Below the pieces are notes generated by a model. It was not told the origin of the DNA, did no database searches, and worked only from the letters and a program-made list of their open reading frames with translations. DNA of 64,000 nucleotides, from contig NC_045146.1 in the NCBI RefSeq assembly GCF_008831285.2, positions 9,684,972 through 9,748,971 on the forward strand, written 5' to 3'. This document shows, piece by piece, positions 23,377 to 36,500 of the stretch; position 1 is the stretch's first letter; every line of letters starts with the position of its first letter. Origin of the DNA: Nymphaea colorata. Its lineage: Eukaryota; Streptophyta; Magnoliopsida; Nymphaeales; Nymphaeaceae. Made by a program: the position numbers and the translations under genes.

Positions 23377-26300
23377 TGTCACACCCAACCTTTTGACCTT
23401 CAAACAAATTTTTTTTCTAAACATAAAGCATTGAGGTGCGACTACACAACGATTCAAAAAAAGAGGGATCTATGTCATTCGAAACAATGAGATAAACTTT
23501 CATTTATATAACAATTTCAATTCATACAAAATCACATCTATGTGTATGACAAAAATGCCCCAAACCACAACTTTGATGCCTAACAAAAATAAGACATCAA
23601 AGAGACCAAACCATGACGCGCCGGCACTACCAAAGACCCAAAACCTCTCCAGTAGGATGTGAGTGAAGCCATCTGATCAACCTGCTGCCTCAGGTCCGCC
23701 AAAACCTGAAAAAAGAAACAATTGAAGGCTTAGCCTTCGTAGTATGGCAACAAGCCAGGAAAATCTCAAACCCTCTTAGGTAGGGCTCAAATATAAGAAT
23801 ATACAATCATAAAACAAATCATCATCATGTCGTGTCAGGGCATAGTCACATCATTTACCAAGAAGACCCCTCACATAGACTACGACATGTAAAGGCCATT
23901 CAACGGCCAAGATAACACAATTTTGATTCACACACACATCAATCACATACACTTCAATCATATACTTCCATTTCATTAGCTTTACTGAATTGATAGTTCA
24001 TGTGGGTGCAAACACAGGCACGTGCACACCGCGAGCGACCCATAGCCGAGAGACAACCCCCGTGGTAGCCCAGAACAGTATGGTTCCATTCATTCGCTGC
24101 AGCGGTAAAACACTCATCCATGGATGTGTGAATTCCAAGGAAAGATACTCAGCCTTCCCTAGAACACCTAAGTTGGGAAGGCGAGAGCCCAACGCTCCAA
24201 TACCCTGGGGCCTTGCACCGCCTACACTCTGAACAGGCGAGACCAGTGGCAAAAGCGGGACGTCTCCCAAACACATAGCCATATCTCACTGGCCTCTCAT
24301 CTCTTATTCTTTCATTATTATCATTATAATAGCATATTCACAAAATGACTGACTAGCTCATGAGGTTGGTGCGCTTCACGAGTGCACCCACACCTCCAAT
24401 TGCCACCACACGAGGACTACACACAACATTACATTCTTAGTTAACCGTCATACAGTACAGGTACAACTACCCTCCAATTCATTCATTTACATCATTGCCC
24501 GCGGCAATGTATATGCAACAATTCACAGTATCCACATTCATAAGTACTCACATCTTATCAAACACATCATTCACATCTTTCAAAACTTAGCCAAATCCCG
24601 AAGAGTAGTCTCGATCCGTAATGGCTCGTAGCTGTCCTATGCAATTATCATTCTATGATACTCTCTAATGCACAATCGGGGTCGAGGAGACACTCAACTC
24701 GATACCACACCTCATCTGTCCTAAACGGTTATCAATTCTTGCATGCACATGTAAATGCGTAACAATTTTTAAAACGAGCTTCTAATAGCTTTCCAAAACA
24801 AAAGTTGTCACATGACAAATCATTCACAAGATGACTGGCTAGCTCATGAGGTTGGTTCACTTCACAAGTGTACCCACACCTCCAATTGCCTTCACACGAG
24901 GGCTACACATAACATTAACAATCTTAGCTAGCCGTCATAACAATACGGCTACAACTACCCTTTAATTCATTCAATTGCATCATTGCCCATGGCAATGCAT
25001 ATACAACAAATCACAACATTCACAATCACACTCATCAGTCACATCTTTCAAAACTTGGCCAAACCACGAAGAGTAGTCTCAATCTGTGATTGGCTCGTGT
25101 TTGTCCTAGGCAATTATCATTATAAAATGCTTTCTAATGCATAATTGGGGTCGAGGAGATACTCGACTTGATACCTCACCTCATCTGTACTACGCAGTTA
25201 TCAATTCTAGCATGCACATGAAATTGCATAGTCATTTAACAAAAACAAAACTAATCACATACATTCATTCAAACACATTACAATCCGAGGATCCAACGAT
25301 CCTGGAACACACATTCACAAATTGGCCCCAGGCAGGGATTTGCCTGGAATGCCACCATACCTGTCGCGTGCCCTCAAAACTCTTCAAAATGCCTCGAGCT
25401 TCGAATCTGGTCACTCAAGGTCGACGGGACGTGCTCGGTGTACCTGCAGACATAAGCAAAGATAAAATTTCTACAAGTTAGCTACACAATCCATATAAAT
25501 ATAAAACAAAATCATCGAGACACATGTCATCGCCTCAAGAAGGTGTCGACGGGTAGTGTCGACCTACAAGCCCTCCAATAGGCCTCCTCCCAACTTTTTG
25601 ACGTTGCCCCCAAGCATCAAAATTCAATGCTTCGATCAATCCAACACTAATACATTTCTCATTAATTTTCTTTAGTTGAGGCGTCTTCCCTACAATTAAG
25701 ATTCTCAACATACAACGCATATGAACAACAATAGAAGCTTATTTCCCAAGCTTGCTAAAACAGTTCTAAACCTTCCCACAACATCACAATCTCTACCATG
25801 CTTTCCTATTGCTTCGAAAATCAACACATCATGCTAGAAAAACACTTATACACATAGCTCCTCGTCCATCTCAAAATGGGCATAAACTTTCCCAAAATAG
25901 CGACATCTCTAGCATGTCTTCTAAATCATCAATTTTTAATTCTAGCATGCTCAAACAATAATTATACGTACTCCAATAAAAAATTTACAACAATCTAAGC
26001 TCAATTAGGCTTTTCTCACCCCAATCTAAGAATTCAAACTGTCTTAGCGCTCCCGGCAGCCACTTCAAGAGTTCGATTGAGCTCCAACGTCAACGATTGA
26101 TCGCTGCCTTCACCACCAATGCTTTTACTTCACTGGTATGAGGGGAAAATGATGTGTTCCCAACTGAAATCGAAGCCAACAGCCCCAAAACAGCAAGAAA
26201 AACTAATGGGGGAAAAAGGGAGAGTGGGCAGCAGAGAGGATGAGAGAGTGTGGGAGTGAGAGCTTGAGTAGAGGGGGAGAGGGATAGAAACAACAGAAAA

Positions 26301-26596
26301 AAAAAACGGAAGGGGAGAGACTGCGCAAGAGGAGGCCGTGCGGCAGAGAGGGAAACTGGTGGCTTACCTATGCGCCACCACTGCCGTCGCCCTTCACCTT
26401 CTCCACTGCTGCCATCTCTTCCGCCTACTTCTTCTTTGTGATGTGTTTGTTGAAAGGAAGAGACGGAGAGGAAGGAGAGGGAGACGGTAAGGAAAACAAG
26501 GGAGAAGAGCCCTCCTGTTGGGCTCTCACGGGGGTAAGTTGCGGGTCCGGGTCTGGACCCACTCCAACCCGACCTGCCCAGAAAACGAGTGTTACA
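23377..26596. repeat. Complete family S LTR, copy III (3220 bp)
   Basis: It starts TGTCACACCC, ends GTGTTACA, and is flanked by GCCTG (23372-23376) and ACCTG (26597-26601), a 5-bp duplication with one mismatch. No internal coding region follows, so it is a solo LTR. It defines the family length at about 3.2 kb, which is very long for an LTR. Confidence 0.78.
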
Positions 26597-28859
26597 ACCT
26601 GCGCTTTGAACAAGCGAGACCAATGGCGAAGGTGAGACAACTCCCAAACACATTGTCACATCCCACTGGCTTCTCATCTCTTATTCTTTCTTACTTATCA
26701 TTATGAAAACACATTCACAAAATGCTCGGCTAGCTCATGAGGTTGGTTCACTCCACGAGTGCACCCATACCTCCAAATGCCTCCACACTAGGGCTACACA
26801 TATTATTAACATTCTTAGCTGGCCATCATCACATTATGGGTACAACTACTCTTCAATCTCATTCAATTGCATTATTGCCCACGGTAATACATATGCAACA
26901 AATCACAACATTCACATTTATCAAATACATCAATCACATCTTTCAAAACTTAGATGAATCCCGGAGAGTAGTCTCGATCCGTTATTGGCTCGTAGCTGTT
27001 CTATGCAATTATCATTCTATAATACTCTCTAATGCACAACCGGAGTCGAGGAGTTACTCGACTAGATACCCCACCTCATCTATCATAAACAGTTATCACT
27101 TCTAGTATGCACATGCAATTGTGTAGTAATTTTCAAAACAAACTTCTAATGGCTTTTCAAAACAAACTTATCACATAACAAATCATTCATATGCATGCAT
27201 ACATTCACTCACAACACAATCAACCCAATCACATCACAATCATAGGATCCCATAATCCTGAAAACACACATTCACCATTTGACCCCAGGCAGGAATTCAC
27301 CTGGAATGTCACCATACCTGTCGCGCGTCCACAAAACACTTTAAAATACCTCGAGCTACAAACTGCATTGCTCAAGGTCTACTTGAAGTGTTCGGTGTAC
27401 CTGCAAATACAGTTAAGTGATAAGTTCTCTAATCACATCATTTTACAATTAATACAAATATGACAATACAATCATTGAGGCATGTCATCGCTTCAAGAGG
27501 GTTTCGACCCACAAAGCCCTTCAAAATGTCTCTTTTCAACCCTTGAGGTTGTCACCAAACGATCTATGTTCCGAGCTTTCGATTCAACCAATCACTAATA
27601 CACTTTTCTCTTGTTTTCATAGTTGAGGCGACTTCCCAATAGTTACACTCAACTCACGTATTCTTTCACAAATAACGCCACAATTCATATATTCACAATA
27701 GTATGTGCCATATGTTCCAAAAAATGGTTCTAAATCTTCTCAACCACATCAAATCTCTACCATGTTTCCTAATCGCTTCGAAAATCAACCCATCATGCTA
27801 AAGAGATAGATATACACGTGGATTCTCGTCATTCTCAAAATAATTTTAAACTTTCCCCAAAATAGTAACATCACTAACATGCATTCTAATTCATCAAATC
27901 TTAAATCTAGCATGTTCAATTAATAATTATACATGTACTAACAACAAATATTCGACAATTTAGGCTCGATTAGGCCTCGTTCATCCTAAATTTAGAGTCT
28001 AAACTACTGCAATGCTCCCGATAGTCACCTCAAGAGTTCGAGTGGTTCCCTAGCGGCTAAAATCATACAATGCCGCCACCACCAACGCCTTCTCACACAT
28101 CTCCAACTGCAATCCAATCCAACAACCACCAAAAAGTCAAAATCAACGGAAAGGTGGTTTAAGAGAAGAGTCTGTCGTTAAAAGAGGTCCACGGTAGTTG
28201 TGAGGGAGGCTGAAAACGAGTGAATAAGGGCACAATAAGATGGGAGTGAGGCTGCGCATGTGAGGGAGAAGAGGGGGAACCAAGGGTTCGGGTGAGGGAG
28301 AGAGCTAGAGCAGAGAAAAAGGATGGTTGAGGGAGTGAGACAACATGAGCGAGAGAGGGGAAGCGTGGCAAGGGAGAGAGAGCGTGGGCAGAGAGGGTTC
28401 AGACAGAAAGGAGAGACGAACAGAGAGGGGAAAACGAGCGGGGGAAATGGGGGAGATGGAGAGAAGGAGACGGGAAAGAGCTCGAGCAGAGAGGGATAGA
28501 GCGCACGGGAAAAGAGGGCGCTGACGGAGAGGGGAGAGGGTTGTGCAGGAGGGAGGAGGAGAAAGAAAAGAAGATAGAAAGGACATGAAGAGGCAAAGAG
28601 AGGTCGATAGGGCTTACCAGCGCCACCGCCGCTGTCACCCTTCCTCCGCTGGCCCAAGCGTCGTTGCTGCACCCTCGTCTGCCTCCTGTTCTCACACGGT
28701 CGAGCCAGAGGAAAAAGGCAAAGAGGAAGAAGAGGGAAAGACAAGGGAGAAGGAGCGAGAGAAGAGCCTCTCGCACGACGGGCTCTTCATGCAAGTGGGT
28801 TCGGGTCCGGGTGTGGACCCGACCTGGCCCACCCTAAAAAAGTCGAGTGTTACAACAAC

Positions 28860-29890
28860 AATATGACTAGTTGTTGAAGGGCTCATCCAAATGAAAGACA
28901 GACTATAATGAAATGTACTCTCCTGTATGAACTAAAGAGTCAAAGAGAATATTTCTTGACTTCATAGCTCATTTTAACTTAGAGTTATACTAGATGAATG
29001 TTAATACGACTGTCATGAATAATGATCTAGATGAAGAAATATATAGTGATCAACCTCATAAAGGTTTATGAGAACAATATAAATCATTTAGTTCGCAAGC
29101 TTAATCAGTCAATTTATGAACTTAAACAAACCTCTTGATAATAATATATCAAAATTTCGAAAGTCATTGTGACTTTTGGGTATAAAAAAAAAACATTGAT
29201 CAATGTATCTATCTTGAGAATACTGTGAACAAATTCATAATTTTGATATTATATGTTGATGACATTATGTTTGCAACTAATGATATATAAATGCTAACAG
29301 AAACCAAACAAATTTCTTGAATTTCGTTTTGAAATGAAAAATATGAGTGGCACATCTTATATTCTTGGCGTTCAGATCCATCAAGATAGAAACAAGCAAT
29401 TCTCTTTCAAACTACATCCATCAATAAAGTACTTAAGAGATATAAGATGAAGAAGTGCTCTACCACTTCATCTTCTACACGTAAAAGGGATAAACCAAGT
29501 TTGAATGATTGCCGAAATGATATATATGAAAAGACACAAATGAACAACATTCTATATGCATTAGCAGTTGGTAGCACTGTTGTGCAAACTTGCATTAGAC
29601 TTGATATTTCTTTGGGTGTGAGAGTGCTTGGAAGATGTCAATCTAACCCAAGCATGACACATTGTAAGAATGTAAAGATAGTTATGTGATATTTGCAAGG
29701 CACAAAAACTACATCTTGACATATCTCAAGATGGGCCATTTGATGTAGTTGGTTGCTTAGATGCTAACTTAAAGAGGACAGCTCGATAATAGGAAATCTA
29801 TTTCAGATATGTTTTGAATTAATAAGCAGATCATCCTAAAATATCAAAAGGATACTAACGACATGTTTGCTTGCTTGGGAACTGCCTGTA
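28860..29890 (+). pseudogene. Copia-6 reverse transcriptase and RNase H remnant
   Basis: The decayed RT core appears as VNTTVMNNDLDEEIY near 29000. LYVDDIMFATND at about 29243-29280 carries the catalytic YVDD. KMKKCSTTSSST...YALAVGSTV...RLDISLGV...LGRCQSNPS corresponds to the RT-RNase H connection. RNase H itself is only faintly visible to about 29880. Several stops and shifts interrupt it. Confidence 0.75.
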
Positions 29891-29986
29891 CACAATAAGA
29901 TATAAAATTTTAAAATTTGAAATCGAAGGAAGAAATTTTTTTTTTGTTGGAGTTGATTCGAGAAGAAATTTCTAACAAATCCATTG

Positions 29987-30862
29987 GGTATTGTTTGATA
30001 GGCTGGAATTTTACTGTAGCATAGGAAATTTATTTCAAATTTTCAAAATTTTTCCAGTTTCATCAAACATGGAATTTTTTTTTGACCGTTGGGGCTCAAA
30101 ACAGGAAAAATTTTCGGAAATATTATTCCAGCTGAGAGCCGAAAATATTTTTCCGGTCTTTTTTTTAACCGTTGGGGAGGAAGAAGGGACAGGGAGGAAG
30201 AAAGGAAGGAGGGAGAAGGGACGAGGAGGAAGGAGGAGGAAGGAGGGAGGAGGAAGAAGGGAAGGAGGCGGAGGGAGGAGGAAGAAGGGAGGCGGAGGAG
30301 GAAGCAGGGAGGCGGATGAAGAAGGGAAGGACAGAGGAGGAAGAAGGGAAGGAGGGATGAGGAAGAAGGAGGAAGAAGGGAAGGAGGGAGGAGGAAGCAA
30401 GAAGGTGGAGGAAGAAAGGAAGGAGGGAGGAGGAAGAAGGGAGGCGGCATAAAAAGGAAAGGAGAGAGGAGGAAGAAGAGAGGCAGAGGAAGAAGAGGGA
30501 GGAGGAAGTAGGGAGGCGGAGGAAGAAAGAAACGAGGGAGGAGGAAGAAGGCGGAGGTAGGAAGGCGGAGGAAGCAAGTCATGGAGAAGCTGAAGTGTCC
30601 TCCACCTCCCTCGCTCTCTTCTTCCTCCCCATCCTTCCCTTCTTCCTCCTTCTTCCTCTTTCCTCCTTCTTCATCCTCCCTCCTTCCCTTCTTCCTCCCT
30701 CGCTCCCTTTTTTTCCTAAACCTGGAAATATATTTCTATTTCATCAAACTAAGAATTAGTCATTACACACACATCAAAATTGGAAATGAGAAAGATTTTT
30801 TTCATTCCATTTTTTCAAGAAATATATTTCTAATTTCAGATTTCCAGCCATCAAACACTACC
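29987..30862. mobile_element. Inverted-repeat element with long polypurine tract
   Basis: The left end GGTATTGTTTGATAGGCTGG and the right end (reverse complement) GGTAGTGTTTGATGGCTGG form terminal inverted repeats. They are flanked by TTG on both sides (29984-29986 and 30863-30865), a 3-bp duplication. The ends resemble Tourist/PIF-type MITEs by general knowledge. Inside, about 30174-30578 is almost pure purine (GGAGGAAGAAGGGA-like units). About 30596-30715 is pyrimidine and complementary to it, so the transcript or single strand can fold back. Long frames across it are low-complexity artefacts. Confidence 0.65.
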
Positions 30863-30865
30863 TTG

Positions 30866-31687
30866 GCGAAAAATATGATCGTTGCAACAGAAAGGGGTTG
30901 CTGGAAAGACCAAGTTGAAAGAAAAAAAAACAGCTACTGTGTAGAGGATTGCGCTGGCAAGGCTGCTCCTGGAGCCCCTTTTTTCAAGTGTAAAAAAAAG
31001 GAAAAAAAAAGGGACAGAGAAGGTTGAATCGGAAACCCTCGATTTATGCATAGGGTTTCATGGTCGGAGACTCGGACGGAAGAGAAGAGAAGTACGTGTT
31101 GAAAATGAAAAAAAACAGAAGAAGAAGCTGAAGTTGCACCTTTGGTTATATCATTGGGTAGAAATTTTCGGTAAGGTCCAAAATGTTTCACGTAATTTGA
31201 AAACAGTTGGCGTGCTTTTAAAAACATTACATGAGTGCCTCACAGCTTTTCTATGAAATTCTAAATAAAGATTTACATCCCAATTATCTGAATTTCATGA
31301 GTTCCTTCAAACCCCTTCGAATCTTTTTCCAGCATATTTGCAAACAAATTTCGGAAACGTTGGTTTTCTTGTCATTTTCCCCAATTCCAAATTAATTGAC
31401 ATTCCACAACTTTGTTTCTAACTTCTAAGGGAGCAAACGGTACATAAAGTAAAAGCACAAGCACCAATTTTTTGTTCTGTTAGAAAATATGATGTCAAAA
31501 AATAAGACTGGATACATATTTTATGGGCGGCACGGCCGGAAAACTTTTTTTAGTGAGAGGCCTTCAAGACAAAACCGGGTTTCCCATCTCCGTGTACCGT
31601 GAGTCTGCTCTTCTTTGTATGAACGAAAGCCGTGCCCAAATTATTGGGGCTGAACATTCGGGGCCCTCTCTCTCTCATACACAAGAC
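30866..31687 (+). promoter_or_regulatory. Upstream region and probable 5' UTR of the URH2-like gene
   Basis: This is the interval between the polypurine element and the start codon. A TATTTTA-like sequence lies near 31516. A CCCTCTCTCTCTC stretch typical of plant 5' leaders ends about 15 bp before the ATG. The transcription start is not determined from sequence. Confidence 0.3.
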
Positions 31688-31742
31688 ATGGTTGAGCTCG
31701 AGATGAAGAAGAAAATCATCATTGACACAGATCCAGGAATTG
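31688..31742 (+). CDS. URH2: URH2-like exon 1
   Basis: The ATG lies in the context GACATGG (purine at -3, G at +4). It encodes the start through DTDPGI plus the first base of the next Asp codon. The donor is G|GTAACC, phase 1. A second in-frame ATG six codons in is possible. Confidence 0.82.
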
Positions 31743-33449
31743 GTAACCCATTCACTTGGACTTGCGCCTTCTTTTCTTGATGATGAGGATCTTAGCGTAA
31801 CAGTACTTTTGTTTCACCTCTCGCCCTTTATACATTTACAATTCTTTCTCTTGTTGGACTAGAGAGGGATTTGTTCATCTAGCAAATAATAGAACTAAGC
31901 AGCTGATATCTGGTAATATCATCTTCCTGTACTCCTGGAAATCTTTAAAGGAAATTTGGCACCCTCGTTATGTTTCAAGAGAAAGTCGGGGAAATTGTTA
32001 CTTTACAATAAATTTACTTTTATTCTGCACGTTAAACTTCTCCCATCAAGGTTGAATGAACTAAAGGATTATCATCAGTTTCTTCAGTTTGAATTCATAT
32101 AAACGGGCATGGAATAAGTATTGCGAACATATGGTACCAAGACTTTTGTGCGTTGTTCTTTCTTGTCAGTTAAACTTAGTTATAAACAGCTATAGGAATT
32201 GAGCAAGACTAGCAGGTTAGAGAAATGAAGCGCCAGTAGGACAATATTTCCTCTGAAATATCTGATGTTCCAGAAAATGCAATGCGCTATAGGGTCCCCT
32301 TTCTTAAGATTCCATTACTGGGTGAACGAGAAATTCAAATTCAAAGTAAAGAAAGTCAGAATGTTGTAAAGACACTCAGAAAAGTAAATCCATCAGAACC
32401 TTGACCTTACAAGGACTAGGATCTCTTCGAAAAACCGGCCTTGGTGTCCTGGACACCTTTCTACCTTCCATCTTTGTAGCTATTCTCATCCCAATCGTCA
32501 TGGTAAATAAAAATGTGTGTCTGCGCCCACATGCAATACCTCTGATGTGCGAATCATTAAACGTCTTTGTCGCATCCTAGCAATTATCTTCAGTTTGTAG
32601 TTTCAGTTGCCCTTCTCTGCATCTGAGATTTGTCCCTGAAATATCATACCTTGTGGTCTTCTGCAAGGGATTAAGCATTCTTGTTTTGATTAACTTAATT
32701 GAATCCTTATAATGCTGTTACTTCATCCGCCTTCTTTTCTGGTTTGTATCGGCTGATGCATGCTTGCTGTTGGTTAGCTCCCAACGGCTAGTCCACTTCT
32801 CTGCAAAGATGATAACTCTATCTGTGGTAAGCTTTCTTGCCCACAGTTTCATCTGTGTTTATTCTTTTTAAAATTGAGTACCTTAGTGCACTCTTTTCTC
32901 TTGTGAGACAGTATTTGTGTTTAAGCTCTCTTTTTGACCTTTTGTGTTGTTGATTTATGCTGTTTTAAGCTAATTTGACAAAGAGAAGACTGAAAAGGGT
33001 CTGTTGTATTTCTCATATGAACTCCTGAGTTTGTCTGACAGATGAAGAATGATCAGGCCTCTGCATCATTTATTTTCATTGTTGCTGAATTATGTGCTTG
33101 GACAAAATGTTTTCACTTTGCAAATATTCACAAACGTCTGAATATAATTATATATTTAGAGGAAATAACCTCACGAAAGGGCCAATGTCTTTGGTGGAAT
33201 ATCTTTACAACCGGAAGAACATAGACAACTTGCTATTGTTGGTTGTCATAGGAGGTTCAACTGCATGTAGGTGTGATTGTGAGATGAAGTAGAGCTTAAA
33301 ATTCAAGATCTAGAAATCAATGTTATAAAAGCACTGCTCCAATAGAGAAGAAATCAAGTAAAAGACAATCTCCAAGATGAGTAAAAAAAAGGCACTCATG
33401 ACGCCAGACCTGTGTTGTATAGCCTTCACAAAAGCGAGCAAATATTTTA

Positions 33450-33526
<77 letters not shown>

Positions 33527-36500
33527 GTCGCAATTTCAGGCCATTATGTCATTCTCATACTGGTACTGAAAACTATGTACTCCAGATAGAGGTAAACCGT
33601 ATCCACATTTGATCCATTTTAACTAGCTTATAAAATCAAATAAATGTGTGTGGCACATTGAACATCTTGTATTTGTTAACTATATATACAGGTCACAATT
33701 TCAGGCCATTATGTCATTCTCATGCTGGTACTAAAAACTAAGTACTCCAGATAGAGGTAAACCTTATTCACAGTTGATCCATTTTAATTTTTAACTAGCT
33801 TATAAAATCAAATAAATGTGTATGGCACATTGAACATCATATATTTGTTAACTATTTTACTATTTTTTGGCTCGATTAATATGTTTCAATTATATCGTTG
33901 ATGTACCCCAAGATTTTAATTCAATAAGATTAATAGATTTAAATAATTTTTATGATATTATTGCATCATTTATATTCGCTTTTGTTGGTCTATATGTGAT
34001 ATGTAATTGTTTCAGTTGTTTACCTGTGCAATCTAGTTTCAATCTCAACAATGTGAATTTTTTTCTAAGTTGTCAAATTGGAAGTTGGGCAAAGTACGTT
34101 CAAGGCCCTAAAAAGACTAGTCAGAAGATTCAGAACTAGTCTGTGCTAGTTGGTCCAAGCTGATTGATTATAAATAAGTAATAAATAATGTATATACTCA
34201 GAAAAAGGATCAGGGCTTAGTTAGCTCACCAATGATTAAATCGATTGGCTGCCTAGCTTGACACTGACCAACTAGCTGCTGATTTCTCAACATAAATCAG
34301 TTGACAACTAACTCAACTGACTAGTCAGACTAGTGCGCTGTTTAGTTGGGATTTTGACTACTAAAGTCATTTAACTCAACCTTAAAGAGTGACTGGTATC
34401 TGCATGGTCAACTAATTGGGAATCACAGTTAGATTGATGTTTTCGGGAGAAAAGAGCACAGCTTTTTCAATCAACAAAGTTGTGAATTGTGCAAAAGAAT
34501 TGATCTTAAATGCTCTTATGTTGCAAAGAACCTGAAAAGCAAAAGGTGTGACCAAGCAGTTTTCGCCATTCCGATTATGCAGATGATGCAATGGCCATAT
34601 TCTTGGCTCTTCAGTCACCTGAGCTGCAGGTTATTGGACTTACAACAATATTTGGAAATGTTTATACAACACTTGCCACACGGAATGCCCTGCATTTGGT
34701 ATGGTTCATCCATCAATTTAAAAACTTGGGTAGCAAGTTGTTCAGTTTATGCAAATATTTCATTTAGAACATGTATTCCTTTTATTAGATGAAAGACTAA
34801 AACAACAAAAGCAATTTTTTTTTCCCAAGAAAGATTAGTACAGAAATGTGCTTTGTGCCTTTATCACTTCAAGTTTCACTCTATAAACAGTAAAGTTGAC
34901 ACCGTGCAGGTCATAGTTTGTTTTTCTGCAAAAACTGTTGCCCTTGTGTGTTTGAGAGTTTGCCTTTTTTTCGATTTTAGCTGGAGGTGGCTCAGAGGCA
35001 GGATATACCAGTTGCTGAGGGTTCGCATGTCACAATTACGGTATGTAAATTCGGATGGTGTATTTGATGGTGGTTGTGGAGTCCTTATTTGTATTTTGTA
35101 CCTTTCATGCAAACTTTTGTCCATAATTATTTATAAAGCCTATCTCACATAGATCTGAATACGGTGAGAAAGGTCAGTGACAGTATTTGAAGAAAATTTG
35201 GTAAATGGGATGCAGTATATATATATATATTATATATATATATATATATGGCTGTGATTATTATTATTGTCATTGTCACAAACATCACCTTTTTTGTCAT
35301 GTTAAGAACGGGCAAAAAGGAAAAATGAGGAAAGAAGAATCACGATATTAAAAAATGCCCAAAATGAAAATATTGCGTTAGAACACCTGGAGTTTGAAAA
35401 ATGCAGAAATGTTATGTAAGTGTTCCTCAGTCCTTAGTCGAAACCTCAAAGGTTTGCTTCACACTGTTCTCTCTAAGTTTAACCTAAGTTTAATTCATAT
35501 TTTATAACTATCCATTGATTCTATTCTTCTATAGAATCTATTGAAATTAAGACTCATCTGTATTGGATAAATGCCTTCACGTACGAGTTAAAATCCCTTG
35601 AAAAGTGGAAAATATAAAAATTTATATCCTTATTCAGGATAAGAAGTGATGAATATATTGTAAATCAGGCCCAAACTTGTCAAGTCAAATGCTTCAAGAG
35701 AAACACTCTTGAAGCTTCCAATAACTTCAATAAATAACACACACACAAAGAACCTCAAACTTGAGGAGAAGAAGAATGTATTAATCTTGACAAAGTATAC
35801 AAAAAGAGGCTAAAAAGCCATAATATAACAAAGGTCCCAAGTGCCCTATTTATACAAGAAATAAAGAAGAAAGGAGGAAGAGGAAGTGGCTGTTGGAGCT
35901 CCCAATGGCTATCCCAACGGCTAGAAATCTAGCTGTTGGGAACTCCCAACAGCTATTTCCTTTGTAGAATAAAAAAAGAAAAAAGTTCAGAAAAAGGCAC
36001 AAAAAATACAGAAAAAATTAGATATAAGAACTCCTATGTATACACACATATATTTATATATACAAATCATACATCAAACAGCTAGGAGTTTAAGTTATAT
36101 GATAGTAGATATCAAAACATGTATGTATACTTACATTATAAATTCTAACATATATTGCCTATACTGAAGCAAGGTGGGAAGGGGGACGATCCTAGTAATA
36201 GTCACTCCATTAGTTGTGTTTTATAATAGTATTAGTAGACCCTTGCTTCTTACGCTGCAAGAAGCAATGTATGATATTTCTTTCATCAACATAGGTACAA
36301 TACGGGGCTTCATTGACAAGTATTTAAATAACTCATATGAAGAGCCTTCTTGAAGAATGAAAATTCACTTGGAGTCACTATCAAAACCTTGTTGTCAAAA
36401 CAAAAGTGCGACCTATATTATGAACAAGCACTTTTTTTCATGAATTAACAATGTATATAGAATGGACTGTAATTATGTTCATGAAGATTCTTAAGGAATG

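Larger units (their letters stand above)
21612..28854. mobile_element. Family S cluster: three LTR heads, two LTR tails
   Basis: The whole cluster is flanked by a perfect ACAAC duplication (21607-21611 and 28855-28859). TGTCACA-type heads lie at 21612, 22486 and 23377. GTGTTACA-type tails end at 26596 and 28854. The third copy is complete and sits inside the second. The first copy stops after about 874 bp where the second begins, and its own tail is not separable. Minus-strand polypyrimidine frames at 26090-26677 and 28178-28794 are by-products of the purine-rich part of the LTR. Confidence 0.72.
19090..29890 (+). mobile_element. Copia-6: decayed Ty1/Copia element split by the S cluster
   Basis: Gag, protease and integrase remnants lie at 19129-21200, and RT and RNase H remnants at 28860-29890, all on the + strand and in the canonical Copia order. 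The two halves are separated by the family S cluster at 21612-28854, which is bounded by an ACAAC target duplication, so the S LTR inserted into this element. Many stops and frameshifts are present, and no LTRs of this element could be identified. Confidence 0.75.
31743..34582 (+). other. Intron 1 of the URH2-like gene
   Basis: A 2840-bp phase-1 intron splitting the catalytic motif. It contains a (TA)n run and a 165-bp tandem duplication. No transposon ends were recognised. Confidence 0.75.

Noticed and set aside
28178-28794. Minus-strand frames of 188 and 131 codons
   Set aside because: They arise from the purine-rich part of a family S LTR and are not conserved in other copies.
30035-30582. 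Long minus-strand frames rich in Leu, Pro and Ser, and plus-strand Glu/Gly/Arg frames
   Set aside because: They are translations of a polypurine/polypyrimidine tract with no other coding evidence.
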